A stretch of 55,819 bases of DNA from an uncultured bacterium (GTDB lineage: Bacteria > Planctomycetota > Phycisphaerae > Phycisphaerales > UBA1924). Under the pieces are notes generated by a model. The model was given only the letters and a program-made list of their open reading frames with translations, did not search any database and had not been told where the DNA came from. The position numbers were made by a program, and so were the translations under genes. Shown in pieces: positions 19,334 to 29,002 of this stretch (positions are counted from its first letter, which is position 1; every line of letters begins with the position of its first letter). The stretch spans positions 1 through 55,819 of the forward strand of contig CAILKP010000010.1 of NCBI GenBank assembly GCA_903834785.1, read 5' to 3'.

Positions 19334-22069
19334 TCAGCAGCCGGCGGCGAAGGCGTTGATGAAGGCGATGAAGTCAGAGCCGTCGATGGTGCCGTCACCT
19401 GGGGGGGTGCCGCCGGCATCGACGATGTCGGCCAGCGGGTCAACCGCGGCGTCGCCGATGCCGAAGCTGTTGATAAAGGAGATGAAGTCCGAGCCGTCGA
19501 GCGTGCCGTCGGGTCCGTTGCCGGTGGTGTCCAGGTCGGCCACGGAGCAGCCGGCCGGGGTGACGGTGAAGTCTGCGGCGATGCGGACGAGGGCACGCTT
19601 GGGAGTGCCCGAGACGTTGAGTGTGACCTCGGTGACGGCCTGGCCGCCGGTGGTGAATCTGGCGGAGCGGCCGTCATCACCCGTTGAGCCCGTGGCGGCC
19701 TGTAAGACGGAGACGACGGGGACGCTGACACCGGGGCTGATCTGCACGGCGTCGCCGGTGGCGATGAGCGGCACGATGCCGCGGGCGGGGTCGTAGGCGA
19801 TCAGGGCGGTGCCATCGGCGACCTCACCGATGAGGCCGTAGGAGACCTGGACGAGAAGTCGCTCGCCGGCGCTGCTGAGCACACCACCGAAGGCGGAGAT
19901 GTTCCGGCAGTTGGTGCCGGGGAGTTGGCTGCCGGCGAGGATTGCGGGGATGATGGTCTGCGGGGAGTTCACCGACACGGAGAAGATACCGGTCTGACCG
20001 CTGGCGAGCGTGCCGCCGAAGTAGGCAGTGCCCGACGGGGTTACGGTGAAAGTGCCGGAGAACGCGGTCAGGGTGGTTGGGGAACCTCCGACGGTGACGG
20101 TGTCGCCGAGGCTTGCCAGGAGCGTGTTGCCGACTTCCTCGCTGCTGTGCACGAGAGCGGAGCCGGAGGGGCCTGAGAGGAATGGGAGGGTGACGATGTG
20201 TTCGCCGCTCACTGCCGCCGAAGAGATGCTAAACGACGAGATCAGCCGCGGGGAGTTGGCCAGCGTTGCGCCCGAGAACAGAAGCGGCGCAAGCGTGTCG
20301 CCGGTACCCCCAGCAAGCAGGGCGCTGCTGAGTGCCACGTCGTTGCCGCTGCGGACCATGAGATTTGAGTCTGACAGGGCGAGGACGCCGGAGTTGGCGA
20401 CCGAGCCGGTCGGGAAGCTGGGGCTTGAGCCGAAGAAGGCGCGGCTGAAGGTTCCGCTGGCGGCGCGGTAGCCAGCGGCACCGGTTGTGCCGCCGACGAT
20501 GGAAGTCTGGAAGCCGATGGTGCCAAGGTTGTTGAGCACCAGATCGGTGAAGGTGGGCTGTCCGCCCTGCTGGGGACCGAAGGTGCCGCCGCCGGTGTTG
20601 GGAGCGGCCTGGCCGGTCGCAGCGATGACGGTGCGGCTGCCACGGGGATCACCGGCGACGATGGTGGAGCTGTTGTTTGCAACAAACGCGATGGACTGCG
20701 GCGAGCGGAGAATGAACTGATCGATGCCGGTGAAGGTGCCAACCACACCGGGCACGGCGACGGGCGTGACGACGGTGCCGGCGGGATCGGGCGAGGCGAA
20801 GTACAGGCCGATGGTGTTGTCGGTCCGCCTGACGCTGAAGGCGATCGTGCCGGCGGGTTCGATGGAGGCCGCGAAGAAGCCGAGGTTGCCGAAGGTGCCG
20901 CCGGCGGAGTCGGACTGATCGGCCATCGCCACCAGCGTGACCGCGGAGTTGACATCGGTCGGCGATGGCGAGCAGACGACGGTGAGGTCGGCGATCCACT
21001 GCCGACGGCGGCCCACGGAATCAAAGCCGTTGCCGGCGATGATGAGCCCGGAGTCTGAGACTGAGTCCGCGGAGGTGAGCTGCCAGCCGCCGGTGCTGAT
21101 GCCGTTGGCCGTCAGGATCGACTGGACCGAGCGCATGCCAGCGGCGGCGGTCCAGACGAATGCGGTGTTGCCCGAGCGGCCGACGATCACCGAGCCGTCG
21201 GCGGAAACGTCGGCCGCGACGGAGGCGTCATCGGGCGCGAGGGCACCCAAGGAAAGAGCTGGGCCGCCATCGACCGAGCGAACGGCCCGCTGGGGAAAGG
21301 TGGACTCGTCATCGGTGCTTGATCCGACGCTGACGCGGCCATCGGCGGAGATGGACAGTGCCTGGCAGTGCTCGTAGTCGAGCAGCGGCTCGACGACCGA
21401 CCAGGAATCGGACTGGGTGTTGTAGACGGCGATGCGATCAAAGTTCGAGAAAATGGGGCCGCTGTAGCCGCCGGAGCCGGTCTGCACGCGGCGGACGACC
21501 TTGCCGGCGATGCGGGAGCCGTCACCGGAGAGGCGGCGGAACTGGGGCTCGCTGAGCTGGTTGGGCGGTGAACCGGGTTCGAGCCAGCTGCCGCCGCTGA
21601 AGAAAGAGGTGGAGGTGATCCGCACGGATCCGTTCGCCGAGATGTCGACGAGGCGATCGGAGATACCTGCCGCGGCGGGGGAGAATCCGGCCGCACTGCT
21701 CCAGATGGTGCCGGTGCTGTCACTGTCGCCGACGATGATGCTGCCGGTCTGGTCGATACCGAAGGCAAAGGCGTTGGTGGAGCCGCTGAGTGCCGGCAGG
21801 GTGCTGAGGCTGCCGGCGCGGGTCCAGCGGAATGCCACGATCGGTGAGATGAACGAGTTGCCAGCGCGGAACCAGCCGGTGACGGTGGTGCCGTCGCCTG
21901 AGAGGGCGGTGGCTTCGCTGATCTGATTAGTAAACGGCAGCGGCGAAAACCCCTGCTGCGCCAGCGCGGGCGTGCACAACCCGGCCAGAAGGACGGCCAT
22001 TGCGGCTGAAGCCGGGCCGGCGGAGAGAGTGCGATGGCGGCCGGCGACGGTCTGGGAACGAGCGTGCAT
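19334..22069 (-). CDS. Secreted GC-type dockerin protein with HAF-like repeats (copy 2)
   Basis: 911 residues from ATG 22069 (M-H-A-R-S-Q-T), preceded by AAGAGAG. A signal peptide ends near 'CTPALAQQ'. Residues about 40-370 have repeats of the HAF type ('ATALSGDGTTVTGW', 'ALSISADGRVSVGSS'), likely a beta-propeller-like array. Residues about 380-830 have short N-x-x-G-x-x-A-F-like repeats ('LNNLGTIGFQTS'), seen in other planctomycete surface proteins. A cysteine in 'AGCSVADLD' precedes two dockerin repeats, and the protein ends A-A-G-C. Both calcium loops are of the long, inserted type. The dockerin-coding DNA is nearly identical to that of copy 3. Expected to be extracellular. Confidence 0.85.
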   Translation of the reverse strand: MHARSQTVAGRHRTLSAGPASAAMAVLLAGLCTPALAQQGFSPLPFTNQISEATALSGDGTTVTGWFRAGNSFISPIVAFRWTRAGSLSTLPALSGSTNAFAFGIDQTGSIIVGDSDSTGTIWSSAAGFSPAAAGISDRLVDISANGSVRITSTSFFSGGSWLEPGSPPNQLSEPQFRRLSGDGSRIAGKVVRRVQTGSGGYSGPIFSNFDRIAVYNTQSDSWSVVEPLLDYEHCQALSISADGRVSVGSSTDDESTFPQRAVRSVDGGPALSLGALAPDDASVAADVSADGSVIVGRSGNTAFVWTAAAGMRSVQSILTANGISTGGWQLTSADSVSDSGLIIAGNGFDSVGRRRQWIADLTVVCSPSPTDVNSAVTLVAMADQSDSAGGTFGNLGFFAASIEPAGTIAFSVRRTDNTIGLYFASPDPAGTVVTPVAVPGVVGTFTGIDQFILRSPQSIAFVANNSSTIVAGDPRGSRTVIAATGQAAPNTGGGTFGPQQGGQPTFTDLVLNNLGTIGFQTSIVGGTTGAAGYRAASGTFSRAFFGSSPSFPTGSVANSGVLALSDSNLMVRSGNDVALSSALLAGGTGDTLAPLLFSGATLANSPRLISSFSISSAAVSGEHIVTLPFLSGPSGSALVHSSEEVGNTLLASLGDTVTVGGSPTTLTAFSGTFTVTPSGTAYFGGTLASGQTGIFSVSVNSPQTIIPAILAGSQLPGTNCRNISAFGGVLSSAGERLLVQVSYGLIGEVADGTALIAYDPARGIVPLIATGDAVQISPGVSVPVVSVLQAATGSTGDDGRSARFTTGGQAVTEVTLNVSGTPKRALVRIAADFTVTPAGCSVADLDTTGNGPDGTLDGSDFISFINSFGIGDAAVDPLADIVDAGGTPPGDGTIDGSDFIAFINAFAAGC

Positions 22070-22215
22070 GATGGATCTCTCTTGGGTGGACGGGGCGGTG
22101 AACACCCGATGCCGGGGTGGGCGTGGGCGAGGCGTGTGCTTGAAACGTTATGTCGCGATGCGGGCGGAGCTTGCAAACAACCCACCGAACAGTGGAATTG
22201 GGCGAAGTCTGGGCT

Positions 22216-23043
22216 TTATCGGTCCACGAGCTGGAAGCGGCGATCCGGCGTGACGACGAGCCGGAGGCGGTCGGCCAAGCCGCGGCGGACGAGGGCGGCC
22301 TCGATGGCACGGACGGCATTTGCCCTCTGCTCGTCGTGGCGAGCCAGGGAGATGGAGTCCGGATGGACCCGGTAGCAGTACAACGGGCGGGGCAGGTGGA
22401 GGATGGTGGTGCGTTCGGAGGCCTTGAGGCAGAAGTCGTAGTCGCCGGCGGAGGTGAAGCTGGAATCCACACCGCCGATGTCGCGGTAGAGCGACGGCCT
22501 GAAGAGGCGGAAGTGGTGGGTAAGGAAGTCCAGCAGCAGGGCCTGGGGTGAGTAGGGCACGAGGCAGCGGGGGCCGAGGCCTAGAGGGCGGTTGGCATCA
22601 TCGATGATGATGTGCTGGGTGTAAACCATGCCGCAGGACGGGTGGTTCTGGAGAAATGCGGTCGTTTCGGCCAGGGCGGTATCGACGAGCAGGTCGTCGC
22701 TGTCGACCCAGCCCAGGAGGGCGGATGGGGCGAGGCGTGCGGCGGCATCGTGGGCCACGGCAAGGGCGGCGAAGCGGCCGATGCGGGGCGAGCGCATGAG
22801 GGTGACTCGGGAGTGGCCGAGGCGGGCGGCATCTTCGGCGGCGAGTCGCTGGGCCAGGTCGGGGGCCTCATCGGATGAGCCGTCATCGACGACGATGAGG
22901 TGAAAGGTGCTCACGGTCTGGGTGAGGACGCTGCGGATGGCGGCGGGAACAAAGCGGGCGCGGTTGTGGAGCGTCATCAGCAGGCAGACGGTGATGTCTG
23001 GTGCGGATGGTCCAGGGGCGACGGGATCGATCGGGTGCGGCAC
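22216..23043 (-). CDS. Family 2 glycosyltransferase
   Basis: 275 residues if started at GTG 23043; the frame stays open to 23154, but that would overlap the terminator of dockerin copy 3. The GT-A fold is shown by 'VCLLMTLHNRARFVPAAIRS', 'LIVVDDGSSDEAPDLA', the metal-binding 'LGWVDSDDLLVD' and 'SAGDYDFCLKASERTTI'. It transfers a sugar from an activated nucleotide donor; acceptor unknown. It lacks transmembrane helices. It sits alone between two dockerin genes, so glycosylation of surface proteins is possible but unproven. Start confidence is low. Confidence 0.8.
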   Translation of the reverse strand: MPHPIDPVAPGPSAPDITVCLLMTLHNRARFVPAAIRSVLTQTVSTFHLIVVDDGSSDEAPDLAQRLAAEDAARLGHSRVTLMRSPRIGRFAALAVAHDAAARLAPSALLGWVDSDDLLVDTALAETTAFLQNHPSCGMVYTQHIIIDDANRPLGLGPRCLVPYSPQALLLDFLTHHFRLFRPSLYRDIGGVDSSFTSAGDYDFCLKASERTTILHLPRPLYCYRVHPDSISLARHDEQRANAVRAIEAALVRRGLADRLRLVVTPDRRFQLVDR

Positions 23044-23134
23044 GCCAGAGGTTACCCGAGCTCCGGGGCGCGAGTCGAAGGTGCGGGCGTGGCAGTGGGG
23101 GCTTCGTGATCGGCGGGTCGGGTGTGGCGTGCAA

Positions 23135-23170
23135 AAACAAAGGAGCCGGGCCACGCGGGCCCGGCTCCTT
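23135..23170 (-). terminator. Terminator of dockerin copy 3
   Basis: A 13-bp perfect stem (arms 23140-23152 and 23158-23170, loop ACGCG). On the minus strand it is followed by TTGTTTTT. It lies 28 bases after the stop of the gene at 23198. Confidence 0.85.
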
Positions 23171-23197
23171 GAAGATCAGGTAGAAAGTGCCTTGGGC

Positions 23198-26068
23198 TCA
23201 GCAGCCGGCGGCAAAGGCGTTGATGAAGGCGATGAAGTCAGAGCCGTCGATGGTGCCGTCACCAGGGGGAATGCCGCCGCCGTCGACAATGTCGGCGCGG
23301 GGGTCGATGGTTGCGTCGCCGATGCTAAAGGAGTTGATGAAGGCGATGAAGTCGGAGCCGTCGATGGTGCCGTCGCCGCAGGTGACGGGACCGCTGATGG
23401 TCTCGACGATGTCGGCCAGCGAGCAGGGCTCGGAGACAACGAGTGTTGCGACCTGCGACTCGCCGCTGTTGCATGCTCCGCTGACCATGCAGTAGTACTG
23501 ACCGGCATCCTGGGCCTGGAAGTTGGTGAGGGTGAGTGTCGGGCCCTGTGCACCGCTGAGCGTGGCGCCGCTGGGCAGCGGGCCGTTGGTCAGCGGGACG
23601 TAGATCGGGAACGCGGCGACGTACCTGTACCACTGATAGGTCACCGTCCCCCAGTTGCCGAGTGCCAGGGTGACGCCGAGCTGCGTGGTACCGCTGATGC
23701 ACACAGGGCCGCCGTTGGGCTGGCCGGCGATAGTCGGCGCCCCCAGCGTCACGAGTGACGCTGGGTTGCTGACGGCACTGCTCAGGAAGCACGGCTCGAA
23801 GACCACGCAGCGGTACTGGGTGTAGGCCCCTGCGGTGAGGCTGTACACGCCCATCGTGGCCGTGCCGGTCTGGCCGTAGAAGCCGCCGAAGCCGTTGGGG
23901 CCGTCGAAGATGTTGACCCAGGTGTTGGACGGGGGGCCGGTGAAGCGCTGCCAGCGGTAGCTGACGCCGGGGGTTGCGGTGACGCTGAAGAAGATATCGT
24001 CATCGCCGGGGCACTGCGCCACGGTGATGGGGTTGGTCAGGATTGCCGCGGGCGGGATGGCGCCGAGGTATCCCGGGGAGCTGAAGGTGATGCCGCCACA
24101 CGGGCCGGTGACGCGGCAGCGATAGTCGTTGGCATCAGCCGGGGAGAAGCCGTACACGCCGAGGGTGGCGGTGTTGGTCTGGCCGAAGAACCCGCCGTTG
24201 CCGGTGGGGCCATCGAAGATGTCGGCAAAGGAGTTTGCCGACGGGCCGATGCGCTTCTGCCAGCGGAACTGGCACCCTGTCGCCGGGCTGGTGGTCACCG
24301 ACATGTACGCGTCATTGTCACCGGTGCACTGGTAGGAGTTGCCGGGGCCGGTGACGGTGGGGGCAGCCGGGGCGATCGTCATCGGCACAGCCACGGAGAA
24401 CAGCGAAGGGGTTGGCCCGCAGTTGCTGTTGCCCAGGGCGCAGCGGTACTGCGCAGAGTCGGCCGGCTGAGCGTTGAGGATTGAGAACGTGGTGCCGGTG
24501 GTGCCGAAGTAACTGCCGCCGTTGCCGGAGGGCCCATCGGAGAGGTTGACCCAGCTGTTGGTCGGTGCACCGATGAACTTCTGCCAGCGATAGGTGACCG
24601 TTCCGTTGGCGGAGTTGGCAGCGCAGAAAAAACCGGGGTTCTGGCCCTGGCAGGCCGATGTTGCACCCGGCTGGACGACGATGTTCGGCGCGTTGACCGG
24701 GCCGGGGAATACGGTGCTGATGCTGGACTCGCACGCACCCTGACTGCTCATGGTGAAGGTGTAGTTGCCGGCATCGCCGGGCTGCATGTTCGTCAGCGTC
24801 ATCGAGGTTGTCGATGTGCCTGCGAGGGTTGAGCCGCTTGGCTGCAGGCCGTCATTGAGCGGAACGCCGTCCTTGGACCAGCGGTAGATGGCGCCGACGA
24901 CGAAGCTGGTGTTGGAACCGAAACCCGCGCTGCCGCCGAGGCAGCCAGTGGGATTGCCCCAGCCGATACCGGCGACCGTCGAGCACGGCAGACCGCGGAC
25001 GACCCAGCCGACCGGAGCGCCGTTGTAGAACCCGTTGCCGCACATCGCGGTGCCGTCGGCGGAGATGCCGGTTGCATCAGTCAGCTGCCAGCCGGTGAGG
25101 TTGATGCCGCGGGCGGCAAGGTGGGGTGCGAGCAGCTGCGTTCCCTGGCTGGGCGTCCAGACAAAGCAGGTGAAACCCGCCGCGTTGTCAACGACCTGTC
25201 CGATGATGAGTGTGCCGTCGCCGTTGATCGCCCGCGGCCGCAGGGCCACACAGCCAGCCGGGGTCTGCGGCAGGGCGACCATGCCGCCGGTAGATGTCCA
25301 GCGGTAACCGAACTCGCTGCCGTTGCTGTAGCGACCGGTGATGACGGTGCCGTTGGTGTTGACTGCCTCGCCAAGTGCCCACTGCTGGCCGGGCAGAGAG
25401 CCCAGGTCGATCATTCCGCCGGCACCGGTCCAGCGGAAGGCCCGCGTGCCGCTGGAGCCGACGACCGCGGTGCCGTCGCCGCTGACGGCCGCGGCACCGG
25501 AGCTGGACTGTCCCGGCAGCAGACCGAGGTTCAGTGAACTGCCCGGGGTGCTCGACGTCCACAGGAAGGCCCGCGCGGCGGAGCCGAGCCCGCTGGTGCC
25601 GACGACGACTGCGCCGCTCTGGCTGATCCCGTTTGCGACGTTGAAGCCGCCAGTACCGGGGACCAGCGGCAGCAACTGATAGCCGCCGCCTGTGGTCCAG
25701 CGGAACGCACGGGAACTTCCCGAGTCACCGTAACCGGCCAGGATGGTGCCGCTGGCATCGATGGCTTGTGCGTAGGAGTTGAAGGCACCTCCCGGCAACA
25801 GGCCCATGCTGACCGAGCCACCGGGATTGGACCAGCGGATGGCGCGGTCGGCGCTGGAGGCGTTGTCGCTGTAGCCGGCTGCGGCCGTGCCGTTGGCGTT
25901 CACGGCGGCGGCACGGGCAAAGCTGCCTCCGGCTGGCGGGGCCACCGGATTGATGGTCTGCGCCGACAGGCTCGACCACGCGGTGCCCGCCGCGAGCGCG
26001 GCGGTGACGAGACGGAGCATGCTCGCCTGGCGATGCCGGCCAAATCGTGGGCAGATCTGTGTGTCCAT
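23198..26068 (-). CDS. Secreted GC-type dockerin protein with HAF repeats and Ig-like domains (copy 3)
   Basis: 956 residues from ATG 26068 (M-D-T-Q-I-C-P-R-F); an internal ATG at 26020 is an alternative. A signal peptide ends near 'SSLSAQT'. Residues about 40-370 are HAF-like repeats, for example 'WTGAGGMIDLGSLPG' and 'INGDGTLIIGQVVDNA'. Residues about 370-870 hold several Ig-like domains, each with paired cysteines and a 'T-Y-R-W-Q-K' or 'D-A-G-x-Y-x-C' motif. 'EPCSLADIV' leads into two dockerin repeats ending A-A-G-C; an extra cysteine lies in the first calcium-loop insert (V-T-C-G-D-G). Probably a large display protein. Confidence 0.85.
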   Translation of the reverse strand: MDTQICPRFGRHRQASMLRLVTAALAAGTAWSSLSAQTINPVAPPAGGSFARAAAVNANGTAAAGYSDNASSADRAIRWSNPGGSVSMGLLPGGAFNSYAQAIDASGTILAGYGDSGSSRAFRWTTGGGYQLLPLVPGTGGFNVANGISQSGAVVVGTSGLGSAARAFLWTSSTPGSSLNLGLLPGQSSSGAAAVSGDGTAVVGSSGTRAFRWTGAGGMIDLGSLPGQQWALGEAVNTNGTVITGRYSNGSEFGYRWTSTGGMVALPQTPAGCVALRPRAINGDGTLIIGQVVDNAAGFTCFVWTPSQGTQLLAPHLAARGINLTGWQLTDATGISADGTAMCGNGFYNGAPVGWVVRGLPCSTVAGIGWGNPTGCLGGSAGFGSNTSFVVGAIYRWSKDGVPLNDGLQPSGSTLAGTSTTSMTLTNMQPGDAGNYTFTMSSQGACESSISTVFPGPVNAPNIVVQPGATSACQGQNPGFFCAANSANGTVTYRWQKFIGAPTNSWVNLSDGPSGNGGSYFGTTGTTFSILNAQPADSAQYRCALGNSNCGPTPSLFSVAVPMTIAPAAPTVTGPGNSYQCTGDNDAYMSVTTSPATGCQFRWQKRIGPSANSFADIFDGPTGNGGFFGQTNTATLGVYGFSPADANDYRCRVTGPCGGITFSSPGYLGAIPPAAILTNPITVAQCPGDDDIFFSVTATPGVSYRWQRFTGPPSNTWVNIFDGPNGFGGFYGQTGTATMGVYSLTAGAYTQYRCVVFEPCFLSSAVSNPASLVTLGAPTIAGQPNGGPVCISGTTQLGVTLALGNWGTVTYQWYRYVAAFPIYVPLTNGPLPSGATLSGAQGPTLTLTNFQAQDAGQYYCMVSGACNSGESQVATLVVSEPCSLADIVETISGPVTCGDGTIDGSDFIAFINSFSIGDATIDPRADIVDGGGIPPGDGTIDGSDFIAFINAFAAGC

Positions 26069-26201
26069 ATCTGTCAGACTACCACCAAACCGGTCTGCGG
26101 CCAAGGAAACAAGCCCGCAGAAGATCGATTCGACCGCCTTTATCAGAGTCTCACAGGCGGGAACTGGCACCGGGGGGCCACGGCCCATCACGTTCCGGAA
26201 C

Positions 26202-26228
26202 AAAAACCGCCGCGATTGCTCGCGGCGG
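26202..26228 (-). terminator. Terminator of the lipoprotein gene
   Basis: A 9-bp stem (arms 26207-26215 and 26220-26228, loop TTGC). On the minus strand it is followed by TTTTTG. It sits about 55 bases after the stop of the gene at 26284. Confidence 0.7.
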
Positions 26229-26283
26229 CTATCAACGACGTTGGGGGTGGGCGTTGCGGTGGGGGGGCAGCGCCAGCGGTGAC

Positions 26284-27000
26284 TCAGCGCTTCGTCGGAG
26301 CCTTGGCCGGGGTCTTGGCCTTGGGGTCAGCGGTCTTCGGGTCCTTAGGTGCCGCGGCAGGGGCGGCGTCCATCTCGCGGACTAGCTCGGGCAGGTTATT
26401 GAACACGACGGCCGTGCTCTTGAACCACGCCTCACGCTCGGCCTTGGAGGATTCCTTCCAGGTCACCTGATCGCCCTTGACGCTGGTGGCCTTGAAGACC
26501 TGAGCCAGCTTGCCGTCTTTCCAGACTTCCTTGGTTGCGGGGACGCCCTTGGGGTCGTACCACAGCCAGTCGCCATCGGGACGCGAGTTCTTGACGTTGC
26601 CCTGGAAGTTGGGCTTGCCGTTGTCACGGAGCGTGACGAGCTGCTGGTCGGCGATGCGGCCGTTGTCGAAGTTCACCTTGGAACCGGGGCGCTGGCGGGT
26701 GCCGTTGCGGACGAACACGCCGGGCTGGGTCATGGTGATCTGGTCGGTGCCCAGAGGCTGACCGTTGACGAGCGTGACGAGCTGGCCGCTGCGGAACTGG
26801 TTGATCTGGGCCTTGGCGGTGTCAAGGTCGGACTTGCTCTTGGTCAGCTGTTCCTTGAGCGCCGCCAGATCGCCCTCGGCCTTGTCGGCGCGGGCCTTCT
26901 GGGTTTCCATCTCCGTCTTGTAGCAGCCGGGCAGAACCGTTGCGGCAAGCAGGCCAAAGGACACGACGGAAAGCGAGAGACGACGCGACACGTTCTTCAT
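26284..27000 (-). CDS. Lipoprotein with coiled coil, function unknown
   Basis: 238 residues. An N-terminal lipobox, 'LLAATVLPGC', predicts lipidation at Cys26. Residues about 30-70 form a coiled coil ('KARADKAEGDLAALKEQL'). The central part includes 'NGKPNFQGNVKNSRPDGDW' and 'VWKDGKLAQVF', recalling MORN/toxin-antidote-like 'G-x-W-x-x-Y' repeats but too few to assign. The C terminus is a Lys/Pro/Ala-rich tail. It is divergent from the TlpA-like gene, sharing a 177-base intergenic region. Confidence 0.75.
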   Translation of the reverse strand: MKNVSRRLSLSVVSFGLLAATVLPGCYKTEMETQKARADKAEGDLAALKEQLTKSKSDLDTAKAQINQFRSGQLVTLVNGQPLGTDQITMTQPGVFVRNGTRQRPGSKVNFDNGRIADQQLVTLRDNGKPNFQGNVKNSRPDGDWLWYDPKGVPATKEVWKDGKLAQVFKATSVKGDQVTWKESSKAEREAWFKSTAVVFNNLPELVREMDAAPAAAPKDPKTADPKAKTPAKAPTKR

Positions 27001-27177
27001 ACAGGAATATAGCTTCCAGCGGACGTGATTTCATAGCGGGAGGCTTCCGCGGGTGTAAGCGGCCCTGTGTTTCTTCGACCAATCCCGTGCCGGGTTGTCG
27101 ATTGCTCCGCATCCAGTCGCTAACCTGTGCCGAACGCCTAGCACCGAACGCTCGGTTTTTCTTACTTTGGAGTGTAT

Positions 27178-28710
27178 ATGCAGATTTCCCGCGTTGCCGT
27201 CCTTCCCGCCCTGCTGGTTCTGGCCGCGGGTTCCTGCGTGATTGCCAAGCCCGCTGCCCCGGCCCCGGCCGCTCCGGCCGCACCCGCTGCCCCGGCCGCG
27301 CCGATTGCCCCTGCGGCACCGCTCGCCCCTTCGGCCCCGGTGACACCGAAGGTTGCGATTGCCAAGACGCCCGAGGGCGTTGCTGCGGCGAACGCGGCTC
27401 TCGGCCGCGCGACGGAGCTGTACCGCGGGTACAAGAGCTACTCCGACACGCTGCGGGTCAACAGCGAGATCCGCGTCAAGACGCCCGATGGCGAGAACCC
27501 GCAGGTGATGGAAGATGCGATCAAGCTGAACTACGGCGGAGCCGAGCGTTTCGCGCTGACCAACGCCGAGGCCGGCTTCTACGCCAAGGGCAAGACCAAG
27601 ACCGCACACCTCGTGTCTCAGAACCGGTATGTGCAGGTTGATGGTTCGGACTGGGCGAATGTTGCCGGTCCGCTGGAGAGCATCCTGAACATCCACCCTG
27701 TCGCTTCGCTCCTGCTCGGCCGCGTCGGCGGCGAGCGGCCGTTCCCGCTGATCGATGAGGTGCTCGGCTCGGCCAAGGACAAGCTCGATGGCAAGGACGT
27801 GCTGCTGGTCGGCGGCAAGGCCCGCGTGCCGTTCGGCTTCGGCGATGAGCCGGTTGATGTGACGCTCGCGTTTGACAGCGGTACTGGTGCGCTGGTGCGT
27901 GTTGAGTTCGACATGCTCGAGTCCATGAAGGCCATGTTCGCCGCTCAGATGGCCCAGATGCCCGCTGAACTGCGTGAGAAGCTCAACGTTCAGCCGCTCA
28001 AGGCCCTGATGACCCTGAGCATCACCGAGGCGAAGAAGGACCCCGCCATCGACGATGCGGCCGTGACCTTTGTGCCCGGCAAGTCCGACAAGAAGGTTGA
28101 CACGATCCTCGGCGGCGAGGAAGAGCCCGCTTCAACCGCGACGCCCGAGGCGCTGGTCGGCAAGCCCGTGCCGGCGTTCAAGGCCCCGCTGCTGGCCGGT
28201 GGCGATCTGGACATTGCCTCGCTCAGGGGTAAGGTCGTTGTGCTGGACTTCTGGGCCACATGGTGCCCGCCGTGCGTCAAGGCCATTCCCCACATCCAGA
28301 AGATGCACGAGGAACTTGAGAGCAAGGGCGTGGTCTTCCTGGGCATGAACCAGGACAAGGGCCAGAAGGACAAGGTCCAGAAGTACATCGACACCAACAA
28401 GGTCAGCTTCCGTCAGGTGATGGACATGGAGTCGACCATTGCCCGCGACTTCAACATCGAGGGCATTCCGACGCTGTTCATCCTGGACAAGGAAGGCGTG
28501 ATCCGGTACGCCCACACTGGCTTTGCTGATGGTCAGGAAAAGGAGATCCGCGAGAAGATCGAGGCTGTGCTGGCCGGCAAGTCGCTGGAGGCCCCCAAGG
28601 CCGCCGAGGCGCCGGCGAAGGTGGAGACCAAGCCGGTCGATCCCAAGGCCGAGACCAAGCCCGACGCCAAGCCCGAGCCGAAGACTGAGGCGAAGCCCGA
28701 GAAGAAGTAA
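27178..28710 (+). CDS. Secreted TlpA-like thioredoxin-domain protein
   Basis: 510 residues from ATG 27178, with GGAG ending six bases upstream; the GTG at 27172 is less likely. A signal peptide is followed by an Ala/Pro-rich linker (about 25-60). The middle (70-300) looks like a LolA/DUF2092-like lipid-binding fold ('YKSYSDTLRVNSEI', 'LTNAEAGFYAKGK'). Residues about 325-475 are a TlpA/ResA-type thioredoxin domain with the redox motif Cys363-P-P-Cys366 in 'FWATWCPPCVKAIP' and the cis-Pro in 'GIPTLFIL'. A Lys/Glu/Pro tail ends the protein. Likely an extracytoplasmic thiol reductase. Confidence 0.85.
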   Translation: MQISRVAVLPALLVLAAGSCVIAKPAAPAPAAPAAPAAPAAPIAPAAPLAPSAPVTPKVAIAKTPEGVAAANAALGRATELYRGYKSYSDTLRVNSEIRVKTPDGENPQVMEDAIKLNYGGAERFALTNAEAGFYAKGKTKTAHLVSQNRYVQVDGSDWANVAGPLESILNIHPVASLLLGRVGGERPFPLIDEVLGSAKDKLDGKDVLLVGGKARVPFGFGDEPVDVTLAFDSGTGALVRVEFDMLESMKAMFAAQMAQMPAELREKLNVQPLKALMTLSITEAKKDPAIDDAAVTFVPGKSDKKVDTILGGEEEPASTATPEALVGKPVPAFKAPLLAGGDLDIASLRGKVVVLDFWATWCPPCVKAIPHIQKMHEELESKGVVFLGMNQDKGQKDKVQKYIDTNKVSFRQVMDMESTIARDFNIEGIPTLFILDKEGVIRYAHTGFADGQEKEIREKIEAVLAGKSLEAPKAAEAPAKVETKPVDPKAETKPDAKPEPKTEAKPEKK

Positions 28711-28854
28711 CCCCATCGGTCGGCTTGGTCGCCGCGGACGTCCCGTCCGGCTCCCTGACAGGAACCTGTCGCGGTGGCAGGTGACAAGCTCCGCCCGGGT
28801 GCGTAAACTCCCCTCCACCTGTCGCGGCTTTTGGCCGGGACAGGGCGGAGACCC

Positions 28855-28928
28855 GGCCGCATAGCTCAGTTGGCTAGAGCACAGTCCTCACACGACTGGG
28901 GTCACAGGTTCGAGTCCTGTTGCGGCCA
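28855..28928 (+). tRNA. tRNA-Val (anticodon CAC)
   Basis: 74 bases that fold fully by eye: acceptor arms GGCCGCA/TGCGGCC pair at all seven positions; a D-arm GCTC/GAGC; anticodon stem CAGTC/GACTG with loop CTCACAC, giving anticodon CAC for GUG; T-arm ACAGG/CCTGT with loop TTCGAGT. The discriminator is A73. No CCA is encoded. It stands alone, followed within 11 bases by a terminator-like hairpin. Confidence 0.95.
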
Positions 28929-28938
28929 CTTTCAACGA

Positions 28939-28972
28939 AAACGCCCGGCTCTCATCGAGCCGGGCGTTTCTG
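28939..28972. terminator. Bidirectional terminator between tRNA-Val and dockerin copy 4
   Basis: A 13-bp perfect stem (arms 28939-28951 and 28957-28969, loop TCATC), with A's on the left and TTT on the right. Confidence 0.8.
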
Positions 28973-29002
28973 TTTTCTGCCTGTGTTGCACGGCCAGCCG
29001 GT

